Shown here: piece after piece, positions 50,346-59,775 of the stretch
How positions within the stretch are numbered: the first letter of the stretch is position 1
Layout: every line of letters begins with the position of its first letter
Assembly: GCF_040276085.1 (NCBI RefSeq)
Contig: NZ_JBELOK010000010.1
Location: forward strand, 85,789-149,788
Origin: Castellaniella sp040276085
GTDB taxonomy: Bacteria; Pseudomonadota; Gammaproteobacteria; Burkholderiales; Burkholderiaceae_B
Direction of reading: 5' to 3'
Length of the DNA stretch: 64,000 nt
Notes under the pieces: generated by a model
Database searches by the model: none
What the model saw: the letters and a program-made list of their open reading frames with translations, nothing else
Told to the model about the DNA's origin: nothing
Program-made: the position numbers and the translations under genes

Positions 50346-51557
50346 TTAGCCTTTAAGCAGTTTGCAGGTGGATTCAGACTCTGGTCCGTAGACAGATTCG
50401 GCAGGCAGGGTACGGACGATGTTGTAGTAATCCCAAGGAGCCTTTGATTGGCTGGGCTTTTTAACCTGAGCCAGGTACATGTCGTGCATCAACAGGCCGT
50501 CTTTACGAACGTAGGCGTTCTTGACAAACATATCGTTGATTTTGTGCGATTTCAGGTATTTCATGATGGCGTCTCCATCATCTGTACCTGTGGCCTTGAC
50601 TGCCTCGAGATAGTTCTTGGCCACGGAGTAATCACCTGCCTGCAGGAAGGACGGTGCCCGATTATGCATATCAGAGAACTTCTTGGCCCAGGCGCGGGAG
50701 TCGTCGGATTGGTCCCAGTACCAGGGAGTAGTGAGATACAGCCCTTCGGTGTTTTCCAGGCCCAGCGAATGAATATCGTTGATGAACACCAGCAGACCCG
50801 CCAGTTTCATGGTTTTGGTGATGCCAAACTCTTTGGCGGCCTTCACTGAGTTGATGAAATCGCCCCCGGCATTTGCCAGCCCAAGCACCTGAGCACCCGA
50901 GCCCTGTGCTTGCAGCAGGAAAGAGGAGAAGTCGGAGGTTGCAATCGGTGCACGTACTTCTCCCAGCACCTTGCCGCCTGCAGCCTTGACCACCTTGGCG
51001 GTGTCTTTTTCGAGGGCATGCCCAAAGGCGTAGTCTGCGGTCAGGAAGAACCAGGTTTTCCCACCCTCACGTACCACGGCTGAGCCTGTGCCGTTGGCCA
51101 GGGCCACGGTGTTGTATGCCCAATGCACGGTATAAGGTGTGCATTGATCATTGGTCAGGGCTGAGGATCCGGGGCCCACTGCCAGGAACGGTTTTTTCTT
51201 TTCGGCTGCTACGGCGGCCATGGCCAGGGCGGTGGCGGAGTTGGTGCCGCCAATCAGCATGTCCAGATGGTCTTGGTCAAACCACTGACGTGCGCGGGAA
51301 GAGGCAATGTCCGCCTTGTTCTGGTGGTCGGCGGTGAGAAGCTCGATTTTCTTGCCATTGATGGAACCGCCCATATCGGCAATTGCCATGCGAATTGCGT
51401 CGGCACCTGCGGGGCCATCAATATCGGCATATACACCCGACATGTCGGCAATAAAGCCAATGCGGATCACGTCATCAGATACGCCGGCGGCTTGGGCAGG
51501 TAGCGTGAAGCCAAGGCCGATCGCGGCCAGGGTAGCAGCCAGAACGGTTTTTTTCAT
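50346..51557 (-). CDS. ABC transporter substrate-binding protein (LivJ/aromatic-acid type)
   Basis: 403 residues with a cleavable signal peptide ending in AQA and the type I periplasmic-binding fold: IRIGFIADMSGVYADIDGPAGADAIRMAI (in pieces), then ADHQNKADIA. Such proteins bind branched-chain amino acids or aromatic/dicarboxylic acids. No LivH/M/F/G subunits are nearby. It heads an operon with the acyl-CoA synthetase, whose substrate it may deliver. GGAG precedes the ATG at 51557. Confidence 0.88.
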   Translation of the reverse strand: MKKTVLAATLAAIGLGFTLPAQAAGVSDDVIRIGFIADMSGVYADIDGPAGADAIRMAIADMGGSINGKKIELLTADHQNKADIASSRARQWFDQDHLDMLIGGTNSATALAMAAVAAEKKKPFLAVGPGSSALTNDQCTPYTVHWAYNTVALANGTGSAVVREGGKTWFFLTADYAFGHALEKDTAKVVKAAGGKVLGEVRAPIATSDFSSFLLQAQGSGAQVLGLANAGGDFINSVKAAKEFGITKTMKLAGLLVFINDIHSLGLENTEGLYLTTPWYWDQSDDSRAWAKKFSDMHNRAPSFLQAGDYSVAKNYLEAVKATGTDDGDAIMKYLKSHKINDMFVKNAYVRKDGLLMHDMYLAQVKKPSQSKAPWDYYNIVRTLPAESVYGPESESTCKLLKG

Positions 51558-51718
51558 GGGAATGTCTCCAGAGTTTTATGTTTTTCCGTTTGCACGGCGG
51601 AAATCACAATACCAGAGTGTCTGTCGCCCTGTCGAGCGGGGCGGTTAGGGGAAACCCTCCTGCGCTATAGTAATTACAGGCTTGCGGGGCAACCGGTCAT
51701 ATAAATCAGGAGCGCTGC

Positions 51719-53434
51719 ATGAGTAAACACGTGTCAGAGATCATCGTTGATGCCTTGATCGAAGCGGGAGCCCAACGCTGCTACGGCGTGGTGGGCGATA
51801 CCATCAACCACTTTACCGATGCGATTCGGCGATCAGACTTGCGCTGGGTGCATGTCCGCCACGAGGAGGCGGGCGCATTGGCCGCAGGGGGTGAAGCCTA
51901 CATGACCGGCCGATTGGCCGTGTGTGCTGGCACATGTGGGCCAGGGAGCCTGCATTTTGTGAACGGTATCTTTGAAAGCCACCGTAACGGCGCGCCGGTT
52001 CTGCTGATTGCCTCAGATGTAGCCAGTACGGAAGCGGGGTTGGATTTTCCTCAAGAGGTAGATCAGCGCCGCATCTATGAGCAAGCTTCAGTGTTTTGCG
52101 AATATATGTCCCATCCCTCCCAGGCCAGGCGGTTAACCGCTTTGGCTGCACAAACGGCTCTGTCCCTGCGAGGTGTAGCAGTGCTGATTGTCCGAGGCGA
52201 CATGTTTTCGCAGACGGATGAAGATACGTTGCCCTGGGCTGCACATCCTCGAATCGTCCGCGCACTGCCGGCACCAGAAGAGCTACAGCAGCTAGCCGAT
52301 ACTCTGAATACAGCCTCAAGTATCACTTTGTATGCCGGCTATGGGGCGCGGAATGCGCGTCAGCAGGTGCTGAAACTGGCTCAGCGGCTTAACGCGCCAG
52401 TGGTCCATACCAGTCGGGCCAAAGAGTTTATCGAGCCTGATAACCCGTACGGAGTAGGGATGACCGGCATTTTGGGTAACCAGGCAGGCCTGGAGGCTAT
52501 CGACCGTGCGGATCTTACCCTCTGTCTGGGCACGGATTTTGCGTGGACACAATTTTATCCACAACAACCTCATGTGATACAGATCGATAGCGATCCTGCC
52601 CATTTGGGGCGCCGGGCGCCCATACAGATGGGATTGGTGGGTGATATCGGTTTGACAGTCGAGGCCCTGTTGCCTTTGCTTCAACCGGGAAAACAAAACG
52701 ATCATCTTGAAGCTGCCCGGCAACAGTGGCTGGAGGATCAGTCGGCCTACCGAAAATCCGGAGAAGAAAAAGACCCCTCGTTGCTGCATCCCCAGTTCGT
52801 GACGCAGACCCTGGATCGTCTGGCCTCGGAGGATGCTGTCTTTACGGCTGATGGGGGGTCGCCGATGGTGTGGCTGTTGCGTCATCTCGTTGCCCGGGGC
52901 AAGCGGAGATTTTTAACCAGTTTGCTGCATGGCACGATGGCTAATGCCTATCCACAAGCCATGGGTATTGCAGCAGCCTATCCCCATCGCCAAGTAGTAG
53001 CCTTGTGCGGTGACGGAGGTCTTACCATGCTGATGGGTGATCTTCTCACCTTGCGTCAGGAAAACCTGTCTGTAAAGTTATTGGTGTACAACAATGCTTC
53101 CTTGGGTTTTGTCGAGATGGAGCAGCGAGTAGAAGGGCTTCTGGATAGTTATACGCATCTGCTGAACCCCGATTTTGTAAAGCTTGCAGAAGCCTGCGGG
53201 TTTCCTGCATGGCAGGTTACCCGCAAAGAGCAGCTGGAACCTGCCATGCAGCAATGGCTGGACACCGACGGGCCGGCATTGCTGGACGTGCACGTCAGCA
53301 GAATGGAGCTGGTCATGCCGCCCAAAGTTCAGGCGTCGCAAATTGCATCCACCGCGTTGTTTGGGCTAAAGGCTGTATTCAGCGGGCGTGCCACTGAAGT
53401 GGTTTCATTGCTGCGTGATAATTTCCTGCGTTAA
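51719..53434 (+). CDS. poxB: Pyruvate oxidase/ubiquinone-dependent pyruvate dehydrogenase
   Basis: 571 residues against 572 in E. coli PoxB. A TPP enzyme: the conserved glutamate in HEEAGALAAGGEA (about 50), FAD-type middle domain (about 190-330), and the TPP motif GDGGLTMLMGDLLTLRQENL (in pieces; about 432-450) followed by YNN. The C-terminal FSGRATEVVSLLRDNFLR tail resembles the lipid-binding activation peptide of PoxB. It oxidises pyruvate to acetate and CO2, passing electrons to ubiquinone. ATG 51719 follows AGGAG. Confidence 0.88.
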   Translation: MSKHVSEIIVDALIEAGAQRCYGVVGDTINHFTDAIRRSDLRWVHVRHEEAGALAAGGEAYMTGRLAVCAGTCGPGSLHFVNGIFESHRNGAPVLLIASDVASTEAGLDFPQEVDQRRIYEQASVFCEYMSHPSQARRLTALAAQTALSLRGVAVLIVRGDMFSQTDEDTLPWAAHPRIVRALPAPEELQQLADTLNTASSITLYAGYGARNARQQVLKLAQRLNAPVVHTSRAKEFIEPDNPYGVGMTGILGNQAGLEAIDRADLTLCLGTDFAWTQFYPQQPHVIQIDSDPAHLGRRAPIQMGLVGDIGLTVEALLPLLQPGKQNDHLEAARQQWLEDQSAYRKSGEEKDPSLLHPQFVTQTLDRLASEDAVFTADGGSPMVWLLRHLVARGKRRFLTSLLHGTMANAYPQAMGIAAAYPHRQVVALCGDGGLTMLMGDLLTLRQENLSVKLLVYNNASLGFVEMEQRVEGLLDSYTHLLNPDFVKLAEACGFPAWQVTRKEQLEPAMQQWLDTDGPALLDVHVSRMELVMPPKVQASQIASTALFGLKAVFSGRATEVVSLLRDNFLR

Positions 53435-53500
53435 TAATAAGTACGTATAACCAGCACGTCTTTCTGGATACGCATATCCTGGCGGGGTAGAGATAAAAAT

Positions 53501-54403
53501 ATGGATATCTTGCAGGCGATGAAAACATTTGTCGCTGTGGTTGAAACGGGCGGGTTTATAAAAGCGGTCGATGTGACGGGCCTTTCCAAACCCGCTGTGT
53601 CAAGGCAAGTGGCAGACCTTGAAAAATACCTGGGTGCACGCCTGCTGCACCGCACTACCCGGCGCGTATCCCTTACGGATGAAGGGCGCAGCTATTACCA
53701 GCACAGCAAGGCCATCTTGCAGGCAGTCGAGGAAGCCCGTGCCGACGTCAGTGATGCCACCCTGACGGCGCAGGGCAACCTGCGAATTGGTGCCCCCCAA
53801 ACGTTTGGCGCCTTGCACCTGGCACCTTTGTGGGGCCGGTTTGCAGCAGAAAACCCGTCCGTCGACTTGGATATTGTGCTGTCCGACCGCATGGTCGACA
53901 TGGTGGAAGAGGGGTACGACCTGGTGGTCAGGATAGGGCGTCTGGCAGACAGCAACCTGGTCAGCCGTGTCCTTGCAACGTCGCGCATGGTGCTTTGCGC
54001 CTCACCCGATTATCTTGCCAATCATGGTGTACCACTGCACCCGGACGATCTGACCCAGCATGAGGTTATCGCCTATAGTTACTGGTCAGCAGGAGACGAA
54101 TGGTCTTTTCTCGGGCCATCCGGAGAAATAAGGGTTCAGGTATCCCCCCGAATCCACGCTAATAGCGGCGACACCTGCAAGGCGGCTGCGGTTGCCGGTT
54201 ATGGGGTGGTGTTTCAGCCGAATTTCCTTGTTTACGACTGCCTGCAGACGGGGCGGCTGATTGAACTCATGCCCCAGTTTCAAGGCGCCAGGCTTGAGAT
54301 CCAGGCGCTATATCCTACGCGCAAGCAACTGCCGCTCAAGGTGCGCAAGTTGGTTGATTTCCTGGTTGAACAGTTCCGTCATCCTGTATGGATGCAAGCA
54401 TAA
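53501..54403 (+). CDS. LysR-family transcriptional regulator
   Basis: 300 residues: N-terminal helix-turn-helix (MDILQAMKTFVAVVETGGF..., AVSRQVADLEKYLGARLLHRTTR) and an effector-binding domain. The tail end WMQA and the DxxxR...ISPRIHAN region are typical of the DoxX/quinone-linked group. It lies upstream of doxX and ygiD in the same direction and may regulate them and/or poxB. Promoter details of its own are not clear. Confidence 0.9.
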   Translation: MDILQAMKTFVAVVETGGFIKAVDVTGLSKPAVSRQVADLEKYLGARLLHRTTRRVSLTDEGRSYYQHSKAILQAVEEARADVSDATLTAQGNLRIGAPQTFGALHLAPLWGRFAAENPSVDLDIVLSDRMVDMVEEGYDLVVRIGRLADSNLVSRVLATSRMVLCASPDYLANHGVPLHPDDLTQHEVIAYSYWSAGDEWSFLGPSGEIRVQVSPRIHANSGDTCKAAAVAGYGVVFQPNFLVYDCLQTGRLIELMPQFQGARLEIQALYPTRKQLPLKVRKLVDFLVEQFRHPVWMQA

Positions 54404-54422
54404 ATCAATAGCCTACATAGAA

Positions 54423-54445
54423 ATTGTCTTTTAAATAGAAACAAT
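54423..54445. promoter_or_regulatory. Candidate LysR-type operator before doxX
   Basis: ATTGT (54423-54427) and ACAAT (54441-54445) form a 23-bp imperfect dyad with a T-N11-A element inside, in the 174-bp gap between the LysR gene and doxX. Rest of the gap: nothing else supported. Confidence 0.35.
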
Positions 54446-54577
54446 CAGTCTCTCCATAAGGCGTTTATCTCTGTAATTGGATTAGTTAAGCTTCTGTTTA
54501 ACCGTGGCCGTGCATCACTTGAAACCTAAAGGTGCTCACTACGTAATCATTCACCATACTTATTCAGGGATTCAAAA

Positions 54578-55003
54578 ATGGAACGCACTTTCGACTCTTC
54601 AGCAGCCGGCTCGGCATCTTACGCTGCGCTTTTGCTGCGCTTGGCGCTAGGCATCATGTTTCTGGCGCATGGCCTCACCAAACTGTTTGTCTTCACGCCC
54701 GTGGGCACTGCCGGCTTTTTTACCAGCGTCGGGTTTCCCGGGTTTCTGGCCTATCCTGTGATCGCATTTGAAGTCATCGGTGGCGCAATGCTGGTGATTG
54801 GCGTGTTTGCACGCTGGGTGGCTGCCATTGCGGTTGTGCAACTGCTTGTGGCTTCTTCGGTCCACTGGGCAAACGGCTGGGAATTTGCCGCGCCCAATGG
54901 CGGTGGCTGGGAGTACCCTGTATTTTTGGCAGTGACTGCAGCGGCTTTGGCGCTGTTGGGTGATGGCGCTTACGCAGTAAAGTCATCCACACCCCGCCAT
55001 TGA
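54578..55003 (+). CDS. DoxX-family membrane protein
   Basis: 141 residues, four membrane helices, DoxX/DoxD family (LLRLALGIMFLAHGLTKLF near the N-terminus, a signature pattern). Members work in quinone-linked sulfide/thiosulfate oxidation or oxidative stress, and are often next to LysR regulators and YgiD. No stronger functional hint in the sequence. A dioxygenase gene follows 19 bp downstream. Confidence 0.85.
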   Translation: MERTFDSSAAGSASYAALLLRLALGIMFLAHGLTKLFVFTPVGTAGFFTSVGFPGFLAYPVIAFEVIGGAMLVIGVFARWVAAIAVVQLLVASSVHWANGWEFAAPNGGGWEYPVFLAVTAAALALLGDGAYAVKSSTPRH

Positions 55004-55022
55004 TTACCTTCGGGATTTCACG

Positions 55023-55877
55023 ATGACATCCATCATGCCTGCCGTCTTTTTGGGCCACGGCAGCCCAACCAATGCGCTAGAAGATAACGGTTCTACCCGG
55101 ACGTGGCGGCAATTGGGCAAGTCGCTGCCGCGGCCCCGGGCATTGCTGGTGGTGTCTGCTCATTGGTTTATTGGCGCCACGGCAGTCACTGCCATGGCCC
55201 AGCCACGCACCATTCACGATTTTTACGGGTTTCCCAAAGCGCTGTTTGATTTCGATTACCCCGCACCTGGCTTGCCTGAGTTGGCAGGAGAGGTCGCCGA
55301 GATCGCCAAGCCGCACTGGGTGGGGGCTGATCATGATCAATGGGGCTTGGATCACGGCACCTGGAGTGTGCTGGCGCATATGTTTCCCAAGGCGGATATT
55401 CCCGTCGTCCAGCTCTCCATCAATGCCTTGAAGCCGCTGGATTACCATCTGGAGCTTGCATCCAAGCTGGATGCCTTACGGCATCAGGGTGTGATGATTC
55501 TCAGTAGCGGAAACGTGGTGCATAACCTGCGGCTGGTCCAATGGGAACGGGCTGATTTTGGTACAGACTGGGCGCAACGCTTTGATGATGCGGTGGCTGC
55601 ACAACTGATGGATGCGCCGGCCGATATTCTCAAAACCACCGAGCATCCGGATTATTTGAAGGCCGTGCCAACGCCAGATCACTTCTTGCCCCTGCTATAC
55701 ACGGCAGGCCTGGCGGCGGCATCCGGGCAGGCGGTCAAGCCCCTGTTGCGGGGCTACGCCATGGGCGCTTTGTCCATGAGTGGCTATGGCGTCGGAACAG
55801 TGGATGCCGACTGCCACAATGGAGGAGACGCCGCGCGCTCGCCTGAAGGCGTGCCGCCCGACCAAACCAATCTCTGA
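55023..55877 (+). CDS. ygiD: Extradiol (LigB/DODA-type) dioxygenase YgiD-like
   Basis: 284 residues. Metal-binding histidines lie in FLGHGSP (about 11-13), SAHW (about 48) and SSGNVVHN (about 161-168), the LigB/DODA pattern. YgiD-type enzymes can ring-open DOPA-like catechols; physiological substrate unknown. The last 20 residues are an untypical Gly/Asn-rich tail. It is the second gene after doxX; the pair plus LysR is a recurring cluster. Confidence 0.88.
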   Translation: MTSIMPAVFLGHGSPTNALEDNGSTRTWRQLGKSLPRPRALLVVSAHWFIGATAVTAMAQPRTIHDFYGFPKALFDFDYPAPGLPELAGEVAEIAKPHWVGADHDQWGLDHGTWSVLAHMFPKADIPVVQLSINALKPLDYHLELASKLDALRHQGVMILSSGNVVHNLRLVQWERADFGTDWAQRFDDAVAAQLMDAPADILKTTEHPDYLKAVPTPDHFLPLLYTAGLAAASGQAVKPLLRGYAMGALSMSGYGVGTVDADCHNGGDAARSPEGVPPDQTNL

Positions 55878-55898
55878 TGATTTGGCGGGCAGCCTGCC

Positions 55899-56324
55899 TT
55901 ATTTGGCAAACAGCTGGTTAATGTCTTTAAACGCCTTGAATTCCAGGGCGTTTCCGCACGGATCCAGCAAAAACATCGTGGCCTGCTCGCCTACTTGGCC
56001 CTCAAACCGGATATAGGGGTCGATAACAAAAGCGGTGTCTAACGCTTGAAGTCGCTTTGCCAGTGCCTCCCACTGCGACCACTCAAGCACAACGCCAAAA
56101 TGGGGCACCGGCACGTTGTGTCCGTCTACGGCATTGGTGTGCGCATGCGTCTGGGCATCTGTCTTGGGATGCTGATGGATCACCAGTTGGTGCCCGAAAA
56201 AATTAAAATCCACCCACTGGGTATCAGAGCGGCCTTCAGACAGACCAAAAACCTCACCATAAAACTTGCGGGCAGCCGGTAGATCGTGCACCGGGATGGC
56301 TAGATGAAAAGGGGATAATGTCAT
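55899..56324 (-). CDS. VOC-family (glyoxalase/bleomycin-resistance fold) protein
   Basis: 141 residues, two beta-alpha-beta-beta-beta modules of the VOC fold. Candidate metal residues: H8 (FHLAIPVHD), H50-type histidines in QLVIHQHPKTDAQTHAHT, and E (ALEFKAF) near the C-terminus. Possible roles include lyase or dioxygenase; the sequence does not decide. Converges on the YgiD gene. Confidence 0.85.
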   Translation of the reverse strand: MTLSPFHLAIPVHDLPAARKFYGEVFGLSEGRSDTQWVDFNFFGHQLVIHQHPKTDAQTHAHTNAVDGHNVPVPHFGVVLEWSQWEALAKRLQALDTAFVIDPYIRFEGQVGEQATMFLLDPCGNALEFKAFKDINQLFAK

Positions 56325-56435
56325 GCTTTGTCGTCCTCGATAGTTAGATTTTGCTTGCGCTAATTCTGCGCTAATTGTAGAAGACTATTGTCCATACTCG
56401 TGGGCCATAGATGGCATTTCAGACTGGAAACTTAT

Positions 56436-57122
56436 ATGCAGCAAGCTTCTGCAAATGCCGACACAGACACCGGCAACAGCACAGTAGATAAAACAACGCT
56501 GGACGCAACCTGGGCACATTTGGCACGATCCCAGGTTCGCCGGCGCCGGGCATTGGGCGCTCTGGCTATCGTGGCCATTTGCGTCTTGCCCTGGGTGGCC
56601 TCGGCGTGGACACACCTTACCTGGATTCATGAGTCCCTCGAATGGGCCGGCCTTGCCTTGCTGATTCTCGCCGTGCTCGGGCGCAGCGCATGCATGCTGT
56701 ACCTTGGTGGACGCAAGGGTGCAGACCTTGTTACCAATGGGCCTTATTCGATTAGCCGAAACTCTCTGTACGTTTTTTCGATTCTGGCTGTGTTTGGTAT
56801 TGGTTTGCAAACGGGCAGCCTGCTGGTAGGCTTGATCCTGGCGGCTTTGGCCAGCCTGATTTTTCGCTGGATCGTAGGCGAGGAAGAAATTCTGCTACAA
56901 CAGGCATTTGGTGACGCTTACCAGGCTTACTGCCAGAAGACGCCTCGGTTTCTACCTAAGTGGTCTTTGTGGCAATCTCCCGCGTACGTCACCGTCGATT
57001 TGCAAGGGATCTGGAAAACCGTGAGGGATGCACTTCCGTATTTCTTGTCTATCCCGGTATTTGAGGCGATTGAATATGCGCAGGATATGGGCTGGGTTCA
57101 CCCATTTTTGTTTCTGTACTGA
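56436..57122 (+). CDS. Isoprenylcysteine carboxyl methyltransferase-like membrane protein
   Basis: 228 residues from ATG 56436 (GGAAA upstream); the frame is open to an ATG at 56388. Membrane helices at about 50-70, 80-100 and 120-150, then the ICMT/PEMT-type motifs NGPYSISRNSLYVFS (about 105-119) and the glutamate-rich VGEEEILLQQAFGDAYQAYCQKTPRFLPK region (about 155-180, in pieces), which binds SAM in this family. Bacterial members methylate lipids or small molecules; substrate unknown. Stands alone between genes. Confidence 0.83.
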   Translation: MQQASANADTDTGNSTVDKTTLDATWAHLARSQVRRRRALGALAIVAICVLPWVASAWTHLTWIHESLEWAGLALLILAVLGRSACMLYLGGRKGADLVTNGPYSISRNSLYVFSILAVFGIGLQTGSLLVGLILAALASLIFRWIVGEEEILLQQAFGDAYQAYCQKTPRFLPKWSLWQSPAYVTVDLQGIWKTVRDALPYFLSIPVFEAIEYAQDMGWVHPFLFLY

Positions 57123-57185
57123 CGCTGGTTTGCGGCACTGCTCAGGGTTTCAACGCTCTCCTGCCAACATGGCTGGCCAGGAGGC

Positions 57186-57956
57186 ATGATGGACCTGAAT
57201 AGTGATCTCGGAGAAAGCTTCGGCGCCTGGCGCATGGGAGACGACACCAGTATGCTGGATGTTGTGACCAGCGCAAATATTGCCTGTGGTTTCCATGCCG
57301 GAGACCCTGCCAGCCTTCTGGATACCGTAAAAGCAGCTGCCGCGCGTGGTGTGATCATTGGTGCGCATGTTGCGTATCCGGATCTGGTTGGGTTCGGGCG
57401 TCGCGCCATGGATCCCACGTCACGCGAGCTGATTGCCGATGTGATTTATCAGATTGGTGCCTTGCAGGGGATTGCCCGTGCGGCCGGCACCCGGGTCAGC
57501 TATGTAAAACCCCATGGCGCTCTGTATAACACCATCGCACAAGATCCCCGGCAGGCCGATGATGTGATCAGCGCCATTTTATTGATCGATCCCCACCTCG
57601 TGCTGCTTGGTCTGGCGGGGTCACCACTATTGGCCCGTGCCCAGCAACGCGGCCTGCAGGTGGCCGCCGAGGCGTTTGCCGACCGTGCCTATACACCAGA
57701 CGGCCTGCTTGTCTCGCGCAAAGAAAATGGCGCTGTCCTACAGGATCCCGAACTGGTTGGACAACGGATGCTGGATTGGGTGCAGACGGGTTTGATCACG
57801 GCAATAGATGGTTCGCAGATACGTCTGCAGGCAGATTCCATTTGCGTGCACGGCGATAGCCCCGGCGCAGTGATCATGGCACGAGCGGTGTATGCCCGAT
57901 TGCAGGCTGCCGGCATACAGATCAGGCCTTTTACGGGGACGGCGGACAAACAATGA
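57186..57956 (+). CDS. pxpA: 5-oxoprolinase subunit PxpA (LamB/YcsF family)
   Basis: 256 residues (or 255 if the second ATG, 57189, is used; AGGAGG at 57179-57184 fits it slightly better). The family blocks DLNSDLGESFG, SANIACGFHAGDP, GAHVAYPDLVGFGRR and VKPHGALYN are intact. PxpA with PxpBC hydrolyses 5-oxoproline (pyroglutamate) to glutamate using ATP. The start of the next gene overlaps its stop (ATGA). Confidence 0.93.
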   Translation: MMDLNSDLGESFGAWRMGDDTSMLDVVTSANIACGFHAGDPASLLDTVKAAAARGVIIGAHVAYPDLVGFGRRAMDPTSRELIADVIYQIGALQGIARAAGTRVSYVKPHGALYNTIAQDPRQADDVISAILLIDPHLVLLGLAGSPLLARAQQRGLQVAAEAFADRAYTPDGLLVSRKENGAVLQDPELVGQRMLDWVQTGLITAIDGSQIRLQADSICVHGDSPGAVIMARAVYARLQAAGIQIRPFTGTADKQ

Positions 57957-59629
57957 GCCATCCGCAGTTTTTGCCTGCCGGTGACGCTGCGATATTGCTG
58001 GAGTTGCATTCCCTGGATACTGTATTGGCTGTGTTTCAGGTTGCGTCGCGTACCTTGCCTTCAGGGATTATTGATCTGGTGCCGGCTGCCCGCACTTTGC
58101 TGGTTCAGTTCGATCCGGTGGCCATCGAAGGTGCTGCTGTCAAAGTCTGGTTGCAGCATTGCCTGAAAAATACGGAAGAAGCGGTACGCAAGCATCCGGC
58201 CACCACTTTTACAGACAGCACGATGAGTACGCCCTGCATCGAGATCCCGGTGCACTATAACGGCGAGGATCTCGATGCGGTGGCCGAGACTCTCCATCTT
58301 GGTCGCAATGAACTCATCGAACGCCATACCGGTACCGATTTTGTGGCTGCATTTGCAGGCTTCGCGCCCGGGTTTGTCTATCTTGCCGGGGGCGATCCCT
58401 GCTTCCATGGGTTGCGCCGCAGGCAAAGTCCGCGAACCCGGGTGCCTGCCGGGTCTGTTGCTGCAGCAGGCGGATTCAGCGCAGTCTATCCCTCGGACAG
58501 CCCCGGCGGTTGGCAGCTGTTGGGTGTTACGCCCTTAAAAATGTGGGATCTCGATCGCCAGCCACCTGCCTTGGTGCAACCGGGCTGCCGAGTGCGGTTT
58601 TGTGCCTTGCCCGCAACAACTCGGATAATCAGCCTGCCCGTGGATGTCACACCCGCAGGCACCCCCGAGCCTGAGCGCCAGAAAAAAACGCTGCCCCCAG
58701 AAGGCAGTGAACAGAAGCGATCCATCCAGATCCTCAAACCGGGGCTGCAAACCTTATTTCAGGATTTTGGCCGCCCGGGTAAGGCGTTGCTGGGCGTCTC
58801 CGTCTCGGGTGCCCTGGACCAAGCCTCGATGATGCAAGCCAATTACCTTGTCGGTAATCCGCCTGAGACCGCCGTGCTTGAAAATGCAGGCGGCGGCCTG
58901 GAGATTGTGGTGCATGGACGGGTGGTGGTGGCTGTGACAGGAGCAGTCGCTCCTGTGGCGGTGACGCGGCCTTCCGGCATGCGTGCACCCGCCGCTGCCG
59001 GCCATGCACTGGTGCTTGATGAAGGCGATACCCTGAGGGTCGGCACAGTACGTGCCGGTGTTCGCTGTTATCTGGCTGTACAAGGCGGCTTGGACGTTGC
59101 CAAGGTCCTGGGTAGTCTGTCCACCGATGTTTTGGCCCATATTGGGCCACCCATGCTGCGCACAGGAGACCTCTTTTACGTAAACGCGGCGTCTGCGGAT
59201 CCCGGTCATCCCCTGCAAAGTCAGGCCCTTGGTGGGCGATCCACACCAGCACCGGCACATATGCCTGAGCCAGATGATGTTGTGGTGCTGGATATCGTCC
59301 TGGGGCCAAGGCTAGACTGGTTTCGCCCGGATGCGGGCACTTTGTTGCAGCAGCAATGCTGGCAGGTTACGCCGCAATCCAATCGGGTGGGTATGCGCTT
59401 GTCGGGGGCCAAACCGCTTTTGCGCCAGCAGGTACAAGAGCTTCCTAGCGAAGGCACGGTGATGGGTGCCATTCAGGTGCCGGCCAGCGGCCAGCCGGTA
59501 TTGTTTTTGGCCGATCATCCCCTGACGGGCGGTTATCCGGTCATTGCCGTCGTGCACCGCCGTCATCACAACTTGCTGGGCCAGATTCCTGTGGGCGCGC
59601 AGGTGCGTTTTAACGCCGTCAGTGTGTAA
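57953..59629 (+). CDS. pxpBC: 5-oxoprolinase PxpB-PxpC fusion
   Basis: 558 residues: the N-terminal half (about 1-225) is PxpB (KipI-like), with TGTDFVAAFAGFAPGFVYLAG and RTRVPAGSVAAAGGFSAVYP (pieces); the C-terminal half (about 260-555) is PxpC (KipA-like), with LQTLFQDFGRPG and SGALDQ. The two are separate genes in E. coli; here they are one chain joined by a charged linker (PEPERQKKTLPPEGSEQKR). Coupled to pxpA by ATGA overlap. Confidence 0.92.
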   Translation: MSHPQFLPAGDAAILLELHSLDTVLAVFQVASRTLPSGIIDLVPAARTLLVQFDPVAIEGAAVKVWLQHCLKNTEEAVRKHPATTFTDSTMSTPCIEIPVHYNGEDLDAVAETLHLGRNELIERHTGTDFVAAFAGFAPGFVYLAGGDPCFHGLRRRQSPRTRVPAGSVAAAGGFSAVYPSDSPGGWQLLGVTPLKMWDLDRQPPALVQPGCRVRFCALPATTRIISLPVDVTPAGTPEPERQKKTLPPEGSEQKRSIQILKPGLQTLFQDFGRPGKALLGVSVSGALDQASMMQANYLVGNPPETAVLENAGGGLEIVVHGRVVVAVTGAVAPVAVTRPSGMRAPAAAGHALVLDEGDTLRVGTVRAGVRCYLAVQGGLDVAKVLGSLSTDVLAHIGPPMLRTGDLFYVNAASADPGHPLQSQALGGRSTPAPAHMPEPDDVVVLDIVLGPRLDWFRPDAGTLLQQQCWQVTPQSNRVGMRLSGAKPLLRQQVQELPSEGTVMGAIQVPASGQPVLFLADHPLTGGYPVIAVVHRRHHNLLGQIPVGAQVRFNAVSV

Positions 59630-59775
59630 TTTTCGGCTTTGCCTATCCTGTTGATCCCTTCATTTATATATAGCTTGAAGGAATAATAAATCCAGTTGGT
59701 ATTGCTTAAAATTGTGATGTCGTACCAATAAGGTCAGCGAATAGCTGGCCAAACGGATTTTAAGCAGGAGCTTTC